A stretch of DNA of 64,000 bases from CAVYTF01 sp963771435. Lineage in GTDB: Bacteria; Bacteroidota; Bacteroidia; Chitinophagales; Chitinophagaceae. The notes under the pieces were generated by a model, which made no database searches, had not been told where the DNA came from, and was given only the letters and a program-made list of their open reading frames with translations. The stretch lies in contig CAVYTF010000009.1 of NCBI GenBank assembly GCA_963771435.1, positions 124,001-188,000 on the forward strand, given 5' to 3'. The position numbers were made by a program, and so were the translations under genes. Positions within the stretch are counted from its first letter, which is position 1, and each line of letters opens with the position of its first letter. Shown here piece after piece: positions 17,974 to 27,148 of this stretch.

Positions 17974-18927
17974 ATGCGTGTACATTACAGTATCAATGAA
18001 CTGCCTTTGTTTAAAAATGCCGTGATAACCATCGGCACTTTTGACGGGGTGCATACGGGGCATATGAAGGTTATTGAGCAACTGAAGCAGGAAGCGCGCC
18101 GCATTGGCGGGGAAACGGTCATTATCACTTTTCATCCGCACCCGCGAAAAGTTGTTTCTGCCAAAGCGATTTTTATTTTGAACACGCTTGAAGAAAAAAT
18201 AGAACTGCTGCAGTCAAAAGGTATTGACCATTTGGTTGTTGTTCCGTTTGACGAAACGTTTGCGCAACAGGCGCCTGAGGAATATATTGAGCAGTTTTTA
18301 TTTGATAAATGCCATCCACACACGGTGATAATCGGCTACGACCATAAGTTTGGCAAAAACCGCAAAGGCGATTATCATTTGCTGGAAAAGTACGGCGCAC
18401 AGTTAGGGTTTAAGGTGAAAGAAATTGATGAACACCTGCTTCACGAAATAATTGTAAGCTCTACCAAAATACGCGAAGCCTTGATGGCAGGAGACCTTGC
18501 AACTGCGAATGAATGTTTGGGGTATGATTATTTTTTTGAAGGAAAAGTGGTGAATGGAAATAAACTAGGAAGGACATTAGGTTATCCTACGGCGAACCTT
18601 GAAATTGAAAATGAGGAGAAACTTGTGCCGGCAAATGGGATCTATGCGGTTGAATGTTTAATCTTGAATCGTGAATGGTCAATCGTGAATGGTGAATCGC
18701 CCATCATCCATAAGGGAATGATGAGCATTGGAGTGCGACCTACAATTGGGGTGTCGAAACGCACTATTGAAGTGAATATTTTTGATTTTGCTGAAGATAT
18801 TTATGGCAAACTATTGCGGGTGTATGTGAAGCATTATTTGCGCCCTGAAGTTAAATTTGACAGCCTTGAATCATTGACAAAGCAGATAGACAGTGATAAA
18901 GAAAATGCTTTACTGCTTTTAAAATAA
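17974..18927 (+). CDS. ribF: Bifunctional riboflavin kinase/FAD synthetase RibF
   Basis: Makes FMN and then FAD from riboflavin. The N-terminal FAD synthetase domain (about 10-165) has ITIGTFDGVHTGHMKVI, FHPHPRKV, VIIGYDHKFGKNRKG and the ISSTKIR-like VSSTKIREAL. The C-terminal riboflavin kinase domain has GRTLGYPTANLEI and GVRPTIG. About 15 extra residues (LNREWSIVNGESPIIH) interrupt the kinase domain after ANGIYAVE and are encoded by the repeat at 18661-18705. The start is ATG 17974; TTG 17962 is unlikely. Length is 317 residues, convergent with holA. Confidence 0.93.
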   Translation: MRVHYSINELPLFKNAVITIGTFDGVHTGHMKVIEQLKQEARRIGGETVIITFHPHPRKVVSAKAIFILNTLEEKIELLQSKGIDHLVVVPFDETFAQQAPEEYIEQFLFDKCHPHTVIIGYDHKFGKNRKGDYHLLEKYGAQLGFKVKEIDEHLLHEIIVSSTKIREALMAGDLATANECLGYDYFFEGKVVNGNKLGRTLGYPTANLEIENEEKLVPANGIYAVECLILNREWSIVNGESPIIHKGMMSIGVRPTIGVSKRTIEVNIFDFAEDIYGKLLRVYVKHYLRPEVKFDSLESLTKQIDSDKENALLLLK

Positions 18928-18936
18928 ACGCCGCAT

Positions 18937-19932
18937 TTAATTGTGCATCATTTTTATTACTAATTCCTTCATAAGTTCTGCGTCTTCCGTTCCAGAATCG
19001 TTTACGCCAATGCTTCTCAAATTATATTGTTGTAATAAAAGCAATGTTTTTTCAATGCCCTTGAAACCATAAGCAGCAGCGGTTTGTTGTGCCTGTTTTA
19101 CCGCATAAGAGTTATTATAAAAGAGGCTTTTAATACCTTGTTCAGTTTCCGCAGAGCCGGCAACAATAAATACTTTACTGAAATAATTGTAAAGGGTTGG
19201 CAATATCAATTGTATCGGGCCGGCTTTTGGGTTAGCAGCAAAATATTCAATGATGCGGATGGCTTTTGGAAGGTCTTTTTTTGCCATAGCATCCTGCAAT
19301 TCAAAGACGTTAAATTCCTTGCTGATGCCGATGAATTCTTCAATGTCATCCTCCGTAATATTCTTTCTGCCTTTTAGGTTGATGGTTAGCTTTTCAATTT
19401 CATTTTGCAGGCGCGAAAGGTCGTTGCCGATGTGGTCTGCAACCAGCGCCAATGCCTTTGAATTAATGGTTAAGCCTTTTTCCCTAATCATTCCTGCAGC
19501 CCATTCTTCAACCTGGTACTCTTTTATTTTTTCGCTTAGCAGATAGCCTCCTTTTTTAACCAGTTTTGAAAGGCTACTGCGACCGTCTAGTTTCTTTTCT
19601 TTATAGGCAACCACGAAAATGGTTGACGAGAGAGGATTTTGAACATATCCTTCAAGCCTTTCTATTTCTTTCATTTGCTGGGCTTCTTTTAGGAGTACCA
19701 CCTGCCTTTCGGCAAACATGGGGTAGCGGCGGCAAGCATTTATTATGGCAGCCCAATCTGCATCGCGGCCATAAAAAACAGATAGATTAAACTCGGCTTC
19801 AGATGCTGACAGAATATGATGTTCAGCATATTCTGTCACCTGATCAACAAAATAGCTTTCTTCACCTTCAAGCCAGTAAACAGGTTTAAAAGTTTTTTTC
19901 TGCCATTCGGTTATTATTTTTTCTGCGCTCAT
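18937..19932 (-). CDS. holA: DNA polymerase III subunit delta HolA
   Basis: The delta subunit of the clamp loader, which opens the beta clamp. The protein of 331 residues has the family start (PVYWLEGEESYFVDQV), the FAERQVVLLKEA segment, ISKEFNVFELQDAM and the helical C-terminal collar (YNYFSKVFIVAG). It lies 10 bp from the end of convergent ribF. The upstream exonuclease gene ends 30 bp before it, so the two may form a small replication/repair operon. Confidence 0.9.
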   Translation of the reverse strand: MSAEKIITEWQKKTFKPVYWLEGEESYFVDQVTEYAEHHILSASEAEFNLSVFYGRDADWAAIINACRRYPMFAERQVVLLKEAQQMKEIERLEGYVQNPLSSTIFVVAYKEKKLDGRSSLSKLVKKGGYLLSEKIKEYQVEEWAAGMIREKGLTINSKALALVADHIGNDLSRLQNEIEKLTINLKGRKNITEDDIEEFIGISKEFNVFELQDAMAKKDLPKAIRIIEYFAANPKAGPIQLILPTLYNYFSKVFIVAGSAETEQGIKSLFYNNSYAVKQAQQTAAAYGFKGIEKTLLLLQQYNLRSIGVNDSGTEDAELMKELVIKMMHN

Positions 19933-19962
19933 GCTTCAAAGTAAAAAGTAAAGAAATTGTTA

Positions 19963-20688
19963 TTAAACAATTATAATATTCTCTTCTTTTAACAAAGGAA
20001 AGTTTTTGAAATGTAAAATGATATTAGCAACCACTACCACATCGCGCTGGCAATACTCAACAATGCGCTGCAGGTTTTTTTCTTTGTAATATACATGCTG
20101 CACCTGGCTGCCATCAATATCTGTTTTTGAAGTAGGGATATTTAAAACATGAGCTAAAAGATTAAGCGATATAAAATTTTTATAGTCTCCGAATTTCCAC
20201 CATTGTAAGGTGTCTGTCATGCGTACTTCCCAAGGTTTTGCACCATGCAGGTTCAGATATACCGGAAGCGGAACCTTGTTGACCAACATCCTCCTGCATA
20301 AATAAGGGATGTCAAATTCACGAATGTTATGCCCTGTAAATTCAAATCTTTTGTTATGCCTGTTCAGCTTTTCAGTAAGTTCTACAAACTCACTTAGCAA
20401 TTTTTTTTCATCATCACCATAAATGCTTTTTACCTTTAGCGCGGTCTCTTTATTTTCGTTTTCAAACAAATAAGCTGTCGAAATACAGATCACCTTACCG
20501 AACTCAGCCAAAATGCCTGCTCTTTGTAAATAGCTTTGCTCAGGAGGTGTATTTTCTGGCATGGTTTTGGAAATTTTGTCAATCCAGAGTTCCTGCCAAA
20601 GGGGAGTAAGTTCCCCAAAGTCGGCAACTTTAGGCACGGTTTCGATGTCGATGAAGAATAGATCGAAAAGAGAGGTATCGTTATTCAA
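19963..20688 (-). CDS. PolB-type 3'-5' exonuclease
   Basis: A 241-residue predicted exonuclease of the DNA_pol_B_exo2 type (PF10108). DEDD motifs: FFIDIETVP (Exo I), FTGHNIREFDIPYL (Exo II) and VEYCQRDVVVVANI (Exo III). There is no polymerase domain. Such stand-alone proteins are presumed DNA exonucleases in repair; direct biochemical data are few. Upstream of holA on the same strand. Confidence 0.88.
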   Translation of the reverse strand: MNNDTSLFDLFFIDIETVPKVADFGELTPLWQELWIDKISKTMPENTPPEQSYLQRAGILAEFGKVICISTAYLFENENKETALKVKSIYGDDEKKLLSEFVELTEKLNRHNKRFEFTGHNIREFDIPYLCRRMLVNKVPLPVYLNLHGAKPWEVRMTDTLQWWKFGDYKNFISLNLLAHVLNIPTSKTDIDGSQVQHVYYKEKNLQRIVEYCQRDVVVVANIILHFKNFPLLKEENIIIV

Positions 20689-20723
20689 GTCGTAAAATTT
20701 TTAATAAATATAAATCTAAAAAA

Positions 20724-21710
20724 ATGAGTTACACAAATTATCCTTCTGCAGAAAATCCGCAGGCACAGAAGCCACCCAAGGATAACCGCAAAGTTATTTA
20801 CGGTATTTTGATCGCGTTGTTGTTGATATCCTGGGCTTTTATTATTTATGACAGAAGCCAGTCAGCTCAAAAAGAACAGGCACAGCAGCTGCAGTATAAT
20901 AACGTTGATTCTGCCAGGAATACAATTCAAAATGAATATAATGAATCACTTGCAAAAGAAGATTCGCTGACAGGCAACAATACACAATTAACAGGTGAGC
21001 TGGCACAACAAAAAGCTGCACTTGACAAAACAAAAAATGACCTTAAAAACATGCTGGCTGATAAGAACTCAAAAATATCTGACCTTCAGGCATTGGTTAC
21101 AAAATACAAAGGGCAGGTTAATGATCTGTTTTCACAAATTGCTACTTTGAAACAGCAAAATGACACGCTAACATCCAACAACCAACAGTTAACTGTTCAA
21201 CGTGACACATTAACATCGCAAAACAGCCAGTTAAATCAAAACCTTACCAGTACCCAACAAGCAAAAGCTCATATAGAAGATGTAGGTTCTACGCTTCATG
21301 CATCAAATATCAGCATAGCTGCAATAGATGTAAAAGGCAGTGGTAAGCAAGTTTCCACTACTACCGCAAAAAAAGCAGACCTGCTAAGAGTTGCTTTTCA
21401 GCTTGATGAAAATCGCATAGCGCCAAGCGGCCAAAAAGAATTGTATGTATGCGTGACTGGCCCCGACGGTAAGTTAATTACCATCCCATCCAACGGAAGC
21501 GGAACGTTTCCTTCCCGCGATCAAGGCGATAAACCATTTACCACAAAAGTGGACGTACAGTATCAAGAGGGTGCTGCAACGCCTGTTAGTTTCGACTGGA
21601 AACAAGATGGGCATTATCAGCCGGGTGATTATAAGATCGAAATATATCAAAATGGTTACAAGATAGGCGAAGGCGTAAAGAGCCTAAAGAAAGGCGGACT
21701 GTTTGGTTAA
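20724..21710 (+). CDS. Membrane-anchored coiled-coil protein
   Basis: A 328-residue protein. A cytoplasmic Pro-rich N-terminus (1-22) is followed by a transmembrane helix (about 24-42), then a long coiled coil rich in Gln, Asn, Lys and Thr (about 50-195; LTSNNQQL, LTSQNSQL). The C-terminal domain (about 200-328) is beta-rich (LYVCVTGPDGKLITI, GDYKIEIYQNGYKIGEG). This fits a periplasmic scaffold or sensor; such proteins are common in Bacteroidota, without a clear function. A strong terminator follows at 21743. Confidence 0.78.
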   Translation: MSYTNYPSAENPQAQKPPKDNRKVIYGILIALLLISWAFIIYDRSQSAQKEQAQQLQYNNVDSARNTIQNEYNESLAKEDSLTGNNTQLTGELAQQKAALDKTKNDLKNMLADKNSKISDLQALVTKYKGQVNDLFSQIATLKQQNDTLTSNNQQLTVQRDTLTSQNSQLNQNLTSTQQAKAHIEDVGSTLHASNISIAAIDVKGSGKQVSTTTAKKADLLRVAFQLDENRIAPSGQKELYVCVTGPDGKLITIPSNGSGTFPSRDQGDKPFTTKVDVQYQEGAATPVSFDWKQDGHYQPGDYKIEIYQNGYKIGEGVKSLKKGGLFG

Positions 21711-21742
21711 TTTACTTTTCAATATAAATTCTGTTATTTTTG

Positions 21743-21775
21743 AAAATCCTGCCCATTGGCAGGATTTTCTTTTTA
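21743..21775 (+). terminator. Rho-independent terminator
   Basis: A perfect 11-bp stem (AAAATCCTGCC, loop CATT, GGCAGGATTTT) followed by a T-rich tail. It ends the coiled-coil gene and overlaps the TTG at 21756, so the kinase downstream must start at ATG 21789. Confidence 0.85.
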
Positions 21776-21788
21776 TTATTGTAATAAC

Positions 21789-22952
21789 ATGCAATTTATG
21801 ATACGGCTTTGGTTCAACTGGCGCACTTTACTAGCTTTTATTGCAATATTTATAGTTGGCGGAAGTATTTTCTACTCACAATATCTATCGCAAAAAATTG
21901 CAACAGCCGAAAAGCAGAAAGTGGAAATATGGGCAGCGGCTCAAAAAGCTATAGTGAATGCAACCGACCAAACTAACCTTAACCTTGCCACAAAAATATC
22001 TTCAGAAAATAAAGACATCCCCATCATTGAAACCAATGAAAATGACAGCATCACTAATAATTATCTCAATTTGGACAGCAATGAGATCAAAGCCGACAAC
22101 AGATATCTAAGCAAAAAGTTAAAAGAATTTAAAAAACAGCATCAGCCCATCATCATTGTTTTTAACGAAAAACCCTACAGCGCCAATAAATATTATTACG
22201 GCCAAAGCGTGCTTCAGCAGGAGGTGAGGTATTTTCCTATCATACAACTGTTCATTGCCGGGTTATTTATCCTTATCACCATCATTGCGCAGCGCAGCAG
22301 TTTTCGCAGCACGCAAAACCAGGTTTGGGCAGGCATGGCGAAGGAAACTGCGCACCAATTGGGCACTCCCGTTTCCAGTTTGCAGGGATGGGTGGAAATG
22401 CTGAAAGAAATGCCGGGAAATGAGAAAATAACCCCTGAAATAGAAAAAGACGTCAACAGGCTTCTGCTTATTACCGACAGGTTTGGCAAGATCGGTAGCA
22501 TGCCCCATCTTGAAGTAAAGAACCTTGTAGAGCAAATGCAGATCATGGTGGATTATATTAAAAAAAGGGCCGGGGGGAAAATAAATTTCATTTTGGACAG
22601 CGAAGGCAAACAATATATTCCTGCGAGAATTTCCCCGCCGCTTTTTGACTGGGTCATTGAAAACCTTTTAAAAAATGCACTGGACGCAATGGAAGGAAAA
22701 GGCGTTATAAAATTATTGATCCAGGAAACCTCCACACACATCTTAATTGATGTTAGCGACACGGGGAAGGGTATTGCTGCCGCAAATCTTAACAAAGTTT
22801 TCAAGCCAGGGTTCACCACAAAAAAGCGTGGGTGGGGGCTTGGTCTGTCGTTGACAAAACGCATCGTTGAGCAATACCACAAAGGTAGAATATTTGTTAA
22901 ACACAGCGAGTTAGGCAAAGGAACTACGTTCAGAATCGAATTGAATAAATAA
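21789..22952 (+). CDS. Orphan sensor histidine kinase
   Basis: A 387-residue kinase. It has a transmembrane helix at about 12-30, an extracytoplasmic loop to about 140, a second helix (about 147-166), the H-box KETAHQLGTPVSSLQGW, the N-box ENLLKNALDAM, G1 VSDTGKGI, the F-box GFTTKK, and G2 GWGLGLSL. It is complete, with no response regulator gene nearby. ATG 21789 is chosen because the TTG upstream lies in a terminator; ATG 21798 is also possible. The signal is unknown. Confidence 0.88.
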   Translation: MQFMIRLWFNWRTLLAFIAIFIVGGSIFYSQYLSQKIATAEKQKVEIWAAAQKAIVNATDQTNLNLATKISSENKDIPIIETNENDSITNNYLNLDSNEIKADNRYLSKKLKEFKKQHQPIIIVFNEKPYSANKYYYGQSVLQQEVRYFPIIQLFIAGLFILITIIAQRSSFRSTQNQVWAGMAKETAHQLGTPVSSLQGWVEMLKEMPGNEKITPEIEKDVNRLLLITDRFGKIGSMPHLEVKNLVEQMQIMVDYIKKRAGGKINFILDSEGKQYIPARISPPLFDWVIENLLKNALDAMEGKGVIKLLIQETSTHILIDVSDTGKGIAAANLNKVFKPGFTTKKRGWGLGLSLTKRIVEQYHKGRIFVKHSELGKGTTFRIELNK

Positions 22953-23017
22953 ATAGTTTCACTGTTTTCTTATCCTGTAAAATTACCTAAATAACTTATT
23001 TTCAATCCATTGAACAC

Positions 23018-23228
23018 AACCAAATTAGTTTAGATGACAGCTAAATTGGTATTGATGACAACCCAAATTAGTTTTGATGACAACCAAATTGATTTTGAAC
23101 ACAGCCAAATTGGTTTTGAAGATAACCAAATGAGTTTGGAACAGAACCAAAGCAGTTTTGACGAGCCCTAAATTGGCTTCGATGACTGTCAAATTGCTTT
23201 GGACAGTAAGAAAATGAGTTTTGAAGAG
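23018..23228. repeat. 21-bp period intergenic array C
   Basis: Ten units of 20-22 bp (AACCAAATTGGTTTTGATGAC type) fill the convergent gap between the kinase gene and cysS. The minus strand has a frame open through nearly the whole array that encodes heptads such as K-T-N-L-V-V-I and Q-T-H-L-V-I-F, but with no start codon. There are no spacers. The rest of 22953-23272 shows no gene or clear terminator. Confidence 0.9.
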
Positions 23229-23272
23229 TTGTGGTAGCGATTTGACTTAAATCCCCTAGAAATTGTAAAAAT

Positions 23273-24784
23273 TTAATTAAAACTATAACTCATTTCTCCA
23301 TCCTTCTCGTCCTTTAGCTGTATGCCAAGTGCCAGGAGTTCGTTTCTTATTTTATCGCTTGTGACAAAATCCTTTTTTGTTTTTGCCTCTTTGCGAATAG
23401 TAATGAGCAGTTGCAGCACCTTGTTAAGCTGTTCATTATTTTCAACGTCGCTTTTTAACCCTAAAATATCTTCGATAAATACCTTCATTTTGGTTTTTAG
23501 TAAATGCCAGGTTTCTGTGCTGAGTGTATCTTGGAGAATATGCTTGTCTTTTATTCCGTTTATAACCTGAACCAGTTCAAACATATTAGCCAGCACTTTT
23601 GCTGTATTAAAATCATCATCCATAAATTCTTCAAACTCATCCAGCAGCTTTTTTACTTTGCCGTCAAGTTCTTCATTGGTTGATAATTGATGGTTAGCGG
23701 TTGGCGGTTCTGTTAATTTTTTCAAATTTTCATATCCTTCCCACAGTCGTTTTAACCCTTTTTCTGCTGCCTGCAAGGCCTCATTACTAAAATCCAGCGT
23801 GGAGCGGTAATGCGTTTGCAATATAAAAAAGCGGATCGTCATGGGATGATAAGCCTGCAGCAGCAAAGGATGATTGCCCGTGAACATTTCAGTAAGCTTG
23901 ATCACATTATTATAACTCTTGCCCATTTTTTTGCCGTCAATGGTGATCATATTATTGTGCAGCCAGTAGCGGGCGGGCATTTCTTTATTGCAAACAACGC
24001 TTTGCGCGATTTCGCATTCGTGATGCGGAAACTGGAGGTCCATGCCGCCGCCGTGAATATCAAACTGCTCCCCCAAATATTTTGAACTCATGGCAGAACA
24101 TTCAATATGCCACCCGGGAAAACCTTCGCCCCACGGGCTTTTCCACCGCATGATGTGTTGGGGCGGAGCATTTTTCCATAAAGCAAAATCTGCTTTGTTG
24201 CGTTTTTCCTCCTGGTTGTCAAGTTCGCGCGTGGTTTCCAACATTTCTTCCAGAACCCGCCCGCTTAATATGCCATAAGGCAACCCCTGCTTTGAAAATT
24301 CTTCATTGTATTTTGCCACATCAAAATAAACTGAGCCGTTTACTTCGTAAGCATAACCATCTGCAATTATTTTTTCAATCATGTTTATCTGTTCCACAAT
24401 ATGGCCTGTTGCGGTGGGTTCGATGCTTGGCTCAATAGTGTTGAACTGCTTCATTGCCCAATGAAAAAGGTTGGTGTATTTCTGCACAAGTTCCATTGGC
24501 TCAAGTTTTTCAAGCACGGCTTTTTTGCTTATTTTATCTTCAGCCTCGCGGCCTTCTTCCTCAAAATGTCCGGCATCGGTAATGTTGCGAACATAACGTA
24601 CTTTATAGCCAAGATAATTTAAGTAACGATAGACAACATCAAAAGTGATATATGGCCTTGCATGGCCAAGATGACTTTCGCCGCTCACGGTTGGGCCACA
24701 AACGTACATACCTACCATATTTGGAATAATGGATCGGAATATCTCTTTTTTATGTGTGAGCGAATTATGAACTTTTAATTGCAT
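23273..24784 (-). CDS. cysS: Cysteine--tRNA ligase CysS
   Basis: Charges tRNA-Cys. A class I synthetase of 503 residues: HIGH-type motif SHLGHARPY, zinc ligands in MYVCGPTV, HIECSAMSS and HHECEIAQS, and the KMSKS-type motif KKMGKSYNN. The C-terminal DALR-type helical domain (about 345-503) carries an extra segment, PPTANHQLSTNEEL, encoded by repeat DNA at about 23675-23711. The start is the ATG at 24784. It is probably a single-gene transcript. Confidence 0.95.
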   Translation of the reverse strand: MQLKVHNSLTHKKEIFRSIIPNMVGMYVCGPTVSGESHLGHARPYITFDVVYRYLNYLGYKVRYVRNITDAGHFEEEGREAEDKISKKAVLEKLEPMELVQKYTNLFHWAMKQFNTIEPSIEPTATGHIVEQINMIEKIIADGYAYEVNGSVYFDVAKYNEEFSKQGLPYGILSGRVLEEMLETTRELDNQEEKRNKADFALWKNAPPQHIMRWKSPWGEGFPGWHIECSAMSSKYLGEQFDIHGGGMDLQFPHHECEIAQSVVCNKEMPARYWLHNNMITIDGKKMGKSYNNVIKLTEMFTGNHPLLLQAYHPMTIRFFILQTHYRSTLDFSNEALQAAEKGLKRLWEGYENLKKLTEPPTANHQLSTNEELDGKVKKLLDEFEEFMDDDFNTAKVLANMFELVQVINGIKDKHILQDTLSTETWHLLKTKMKVFIEDILGLKSDVENNEQLNKVLQLLITIRKEAKTKKDFVTSDKIRNELLALGIQLKDEKDGEMSYSFN

Positions 24785-24911
24785 TGGAATTTATTTTTAC
24801 TGAAAGAAGATGAAGTTATGTTGAAGATATGAGACTAGATGCTGTAGTGAGAAGCAGTATTATATATCACAGCAACAATATTTCATTTGAAATTTCATGA
24901 TTGCGAAGATA

Positions 24912-26033
24912 TTATTTTTTAAGGTTTATATCCCCAACCAGCATAAGATGATCGCTGAGGCCTTGGTCTATCATATCAAACTGGAGAACATTAAAATGTG
25001 TATCAGGCATAATATAATCAATGCGCAGGGTCGGCGCAAGTGCAAAAAAAGTACGGCCAATGCCAAAGTCTTTTTCAAGAAAAGCATCATGCCGATCACC
25101 CCGGATATTAAAGTAAGTATACGAACCCGGTACGTCATTAAAGTCTCCGCAAACAACGGATGGAAAAGGGCTTTGAAGAATTGAATTCTTTATTGTCTCT
25201 GTTTGTATACCACGCCTTATAAAGGCCATTTTCATCTTTTGAAAAGTATTTCTTGATGCAATTACAGAAGTATCTTTTTGCTCTTTTATCTTTTGTATCA
25301 CCTCATAATCGGTATCGTTGAATTTAAAAGATTGAAGATGCAATGTGTAAATGCGGAAGGTGTCCTGGTTTTTCTGTACATCAATATAGATAAAGCTTTC
25401 AGCAATATTGCCGGGGTATTTTATTTTGCCTGAATCAATAATTGGGTACTTTGAAAAGATAATGCTGCCTTCCTCGTAAAAGCCATTTCTTTTATTGTAA
25501 TCCCTGGAGAAAAAGAAATAAGGGTATGCAGAAGAAAACAAACCAATATTGTTTGCCTGCGGGCCTTGGGTGTATGAATGATTAAATTCCTGTAGGCATA
25601 TAATATCAGGCTGTTGCCTTAAAATTAAGTCAGCAATTTCAGTACGGTCATGTCTTTTTATTTCGCTGTTGTTGCTCATACCGTACATACTTCCAACATT
25701 CCAATCCACAATGCGGATGGTAGAGTCTGTTTTTTGCTGAACAAATTCATGGGGCATATGGCAGGCAAACAATACCGAAAGTTGTTTCCACCCTATCAAC
25801 AAAGAAATAATGGGAATTAATGCAAGGATAGGTTTTGCGAAAAACCAGAATAAGATGAAAAAAATGAGCAGTGTTATTAAATAAGGAAGGCTTAAGCCCA
25901 GGAAACCAATAAGCCATACTTTAGCAGGATTGATATAAGGAGCCAGGCAGCCAATTAAAAACAATAAACAAACAATAATATTTAAGCTGAGAAAAAACCA
26001 TTTGACGGATGCTCTTAAAAAACTTGCTGCCAT
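24912..26033 (-). CDS. Endonuclease/exonuclease/phosphatase family membrane protein
   Basis: A 373-residue protein. It has three hydrophobic segments within the first 85 residues, then an EEP-fold domain: IRIVDWNVGS, DIICLQEFNHS (catalytic Glu), VVCGDFNDVPGSYTY (Asp/Asn) and LSDHLMLVGDI (C-terminal Asp-His). This is the Bacteroidota membrane-anchored form; the substrate may be a phosphodiester or a lipid headgroup. It precedes the two rhomboid genes in genomic order but is transcribed after them on the minus strand. Confidence 0.88.
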   Translation of the reverse strand: MAASFLRASVKWFFLSLNIIVCLLFLIGCLAPYINPAKVWLIGFLGLSLPYLITLLIFFILFWFFAKPILALIPIISLLIGWKQLSVLFACHMPHEFVQQKTDSTIRIVDWNVGSMYGMSNNSEIKRHDRTEIADLILRQQPDIICLQEFNHSYTQGPQANNIGLFSSAYPYFFFSRDYNKRNGFYEEGSIIFSKYPIIDSGKIKYPGNIAESFIYIDVQKNQDTFRIYTLHLQSFKFNDTDYEVIQKIKEQKDTSVIASRNTFQKMKMAFIRRGIQTETIKNSILQSPFPSVVCGDFNDVPGSYTYFNIRGDRHDAFLEKDFGIGRTFFALAPTLRIDYIMPDTHFNVLQFDMIDQGLSDHLMLVGDINLKK

Positions 26034-26089
26034 AAAGTAAATTTATACAAATTCCGATGCCTGCTGTTTCCAACGCCATCCTAAAACAT

Positions 26090-27019
26090 TTAAAAATCTT
26101 CGCTGCTGGCTTTTTTTAAAAATTCTTTTTCCTCTTCAGATAATGAATAATAGCCTTCTGTATTTATTTTATCTAAAATTTCATCAAGCCTTTTTTGTGT
26201 TACGCGCACTTGTTTTTGAAAAGGCTCCCTGTTTGCTTTATAAAAAAGCTGTTGTTTGGGGTGTAATTTTTTCTTTTCAGGATTAAAAAGAGCATCAACC
26301 CATTTTAACAGATCCCACATCCATTTGCCCAGATCATTTCCGTTTTGCAGTTGTTTTGTAAAAACAAATCCCATTAAGGCCGCAGCTAAATGAGCAATGG
26401 CCACAGGGCTGTTATAACCGCCTATACTTGCATAATCAACAAGAACATAAGCCAGCATGAGCACCCAGACAGGAATGCCGCCATTGATCATCGGGAAAAT
26501 TTTATATTGGGGCGAAAGAGTAGTGGTGGCCGCAGCAACAGCCATTACGGCTACGCCTGCACCAAGCAAAGGCGCTTCGTTAATAACATTATTGCTGAAA
26601 GAAGGAAGAATATTTGCAGCGAGCAAAAAGAAAAGGCCTCCGGAAACCCCACCATATAAATAAACCGGAACAAGCTTGCTATTTCCCGAAAGAACCTGCA
26701 GGATATAACCAAAACCCCAGAGCCAAAGCAGGTTGCCGATAAGAAGCATGATATCTTCCTGTGAAAACATGTATGTAAAAAGCACCCATGGCCTTGTAAT
26801 AAATTTAAATGCATTGGCGGGCATTGCAAACCAGTCCATAACCTGCAAATGAAAGAACTGAAGCGCTGTTAATTCTTTATCATAACTCATTATATAAATG
26901 AGCCGGATAAGATAGAGCGATGTAAAAAATATGGCATTAATGATGATCAGCCATACAAGAGCGTTATTATCTTCCCCTAAACGTATTTTTCTGCGTCCTC
27001 TTAATTTCACCAGTGTCAT
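26090..27019 (-). CDS. Rhomboid-family protein lacking the catalytic serine
   Basis: A 309-residue rhomboid-fold membrane protein with about six helices and a C-terminal cytoplasmic tail. The tail has the motif YYSLSEEEKEFLKKAS, found in Bacteroidota rhomboids. Where active enzymes have GxSG, this protein has LLGAGVAVMAV: the serine is replaced by glycine. The second catalytic residue survives (AIAHLAAALMGF). It should therefore be a pseudoprotease. An intact rhomboid gene lies just upstream on the same strand, with repeat array D in between. Confidence 0.86.
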   Translation of the reverse strand: MTLVKLRGRRKIRLGEDNNALVWLIIINAIFFTSLYLIRLIYIMSYDKELTALQFFHLQVMDWFAMPANAFKFITRPWVLFTYMFSQEDIMLLIGNLLWLWGFGYILQVLSGNSKLVPVYLYGGVSGGLFFLLAANILPSFSNNVINEAPLLGAGVAVMAVAAATTTLSPQYKIFPMINGGIPVWVLMLAYVLVDYASIGGYNSPVAIAHLAAALMGFVFTKQLQNGNDLGKWMWDLLKWVDALFNPEKKKLHPKQQLFYKANREPFQKQVRVTQKRLDEILDKINTEGYYSLSEEEKEFLKKASSEDF

Positions 27020-27148
27020 TGCCGATAATTTTTATCAAAGTTCCTACGAAAAAAATTACTAATGGCTATAAAGAATTATTAATAATCCTCCTTCGAAATA
27101 TTTTAAACTGAAATATTACTGCATTTTACGTTTAAAACAGTAAAAGCA

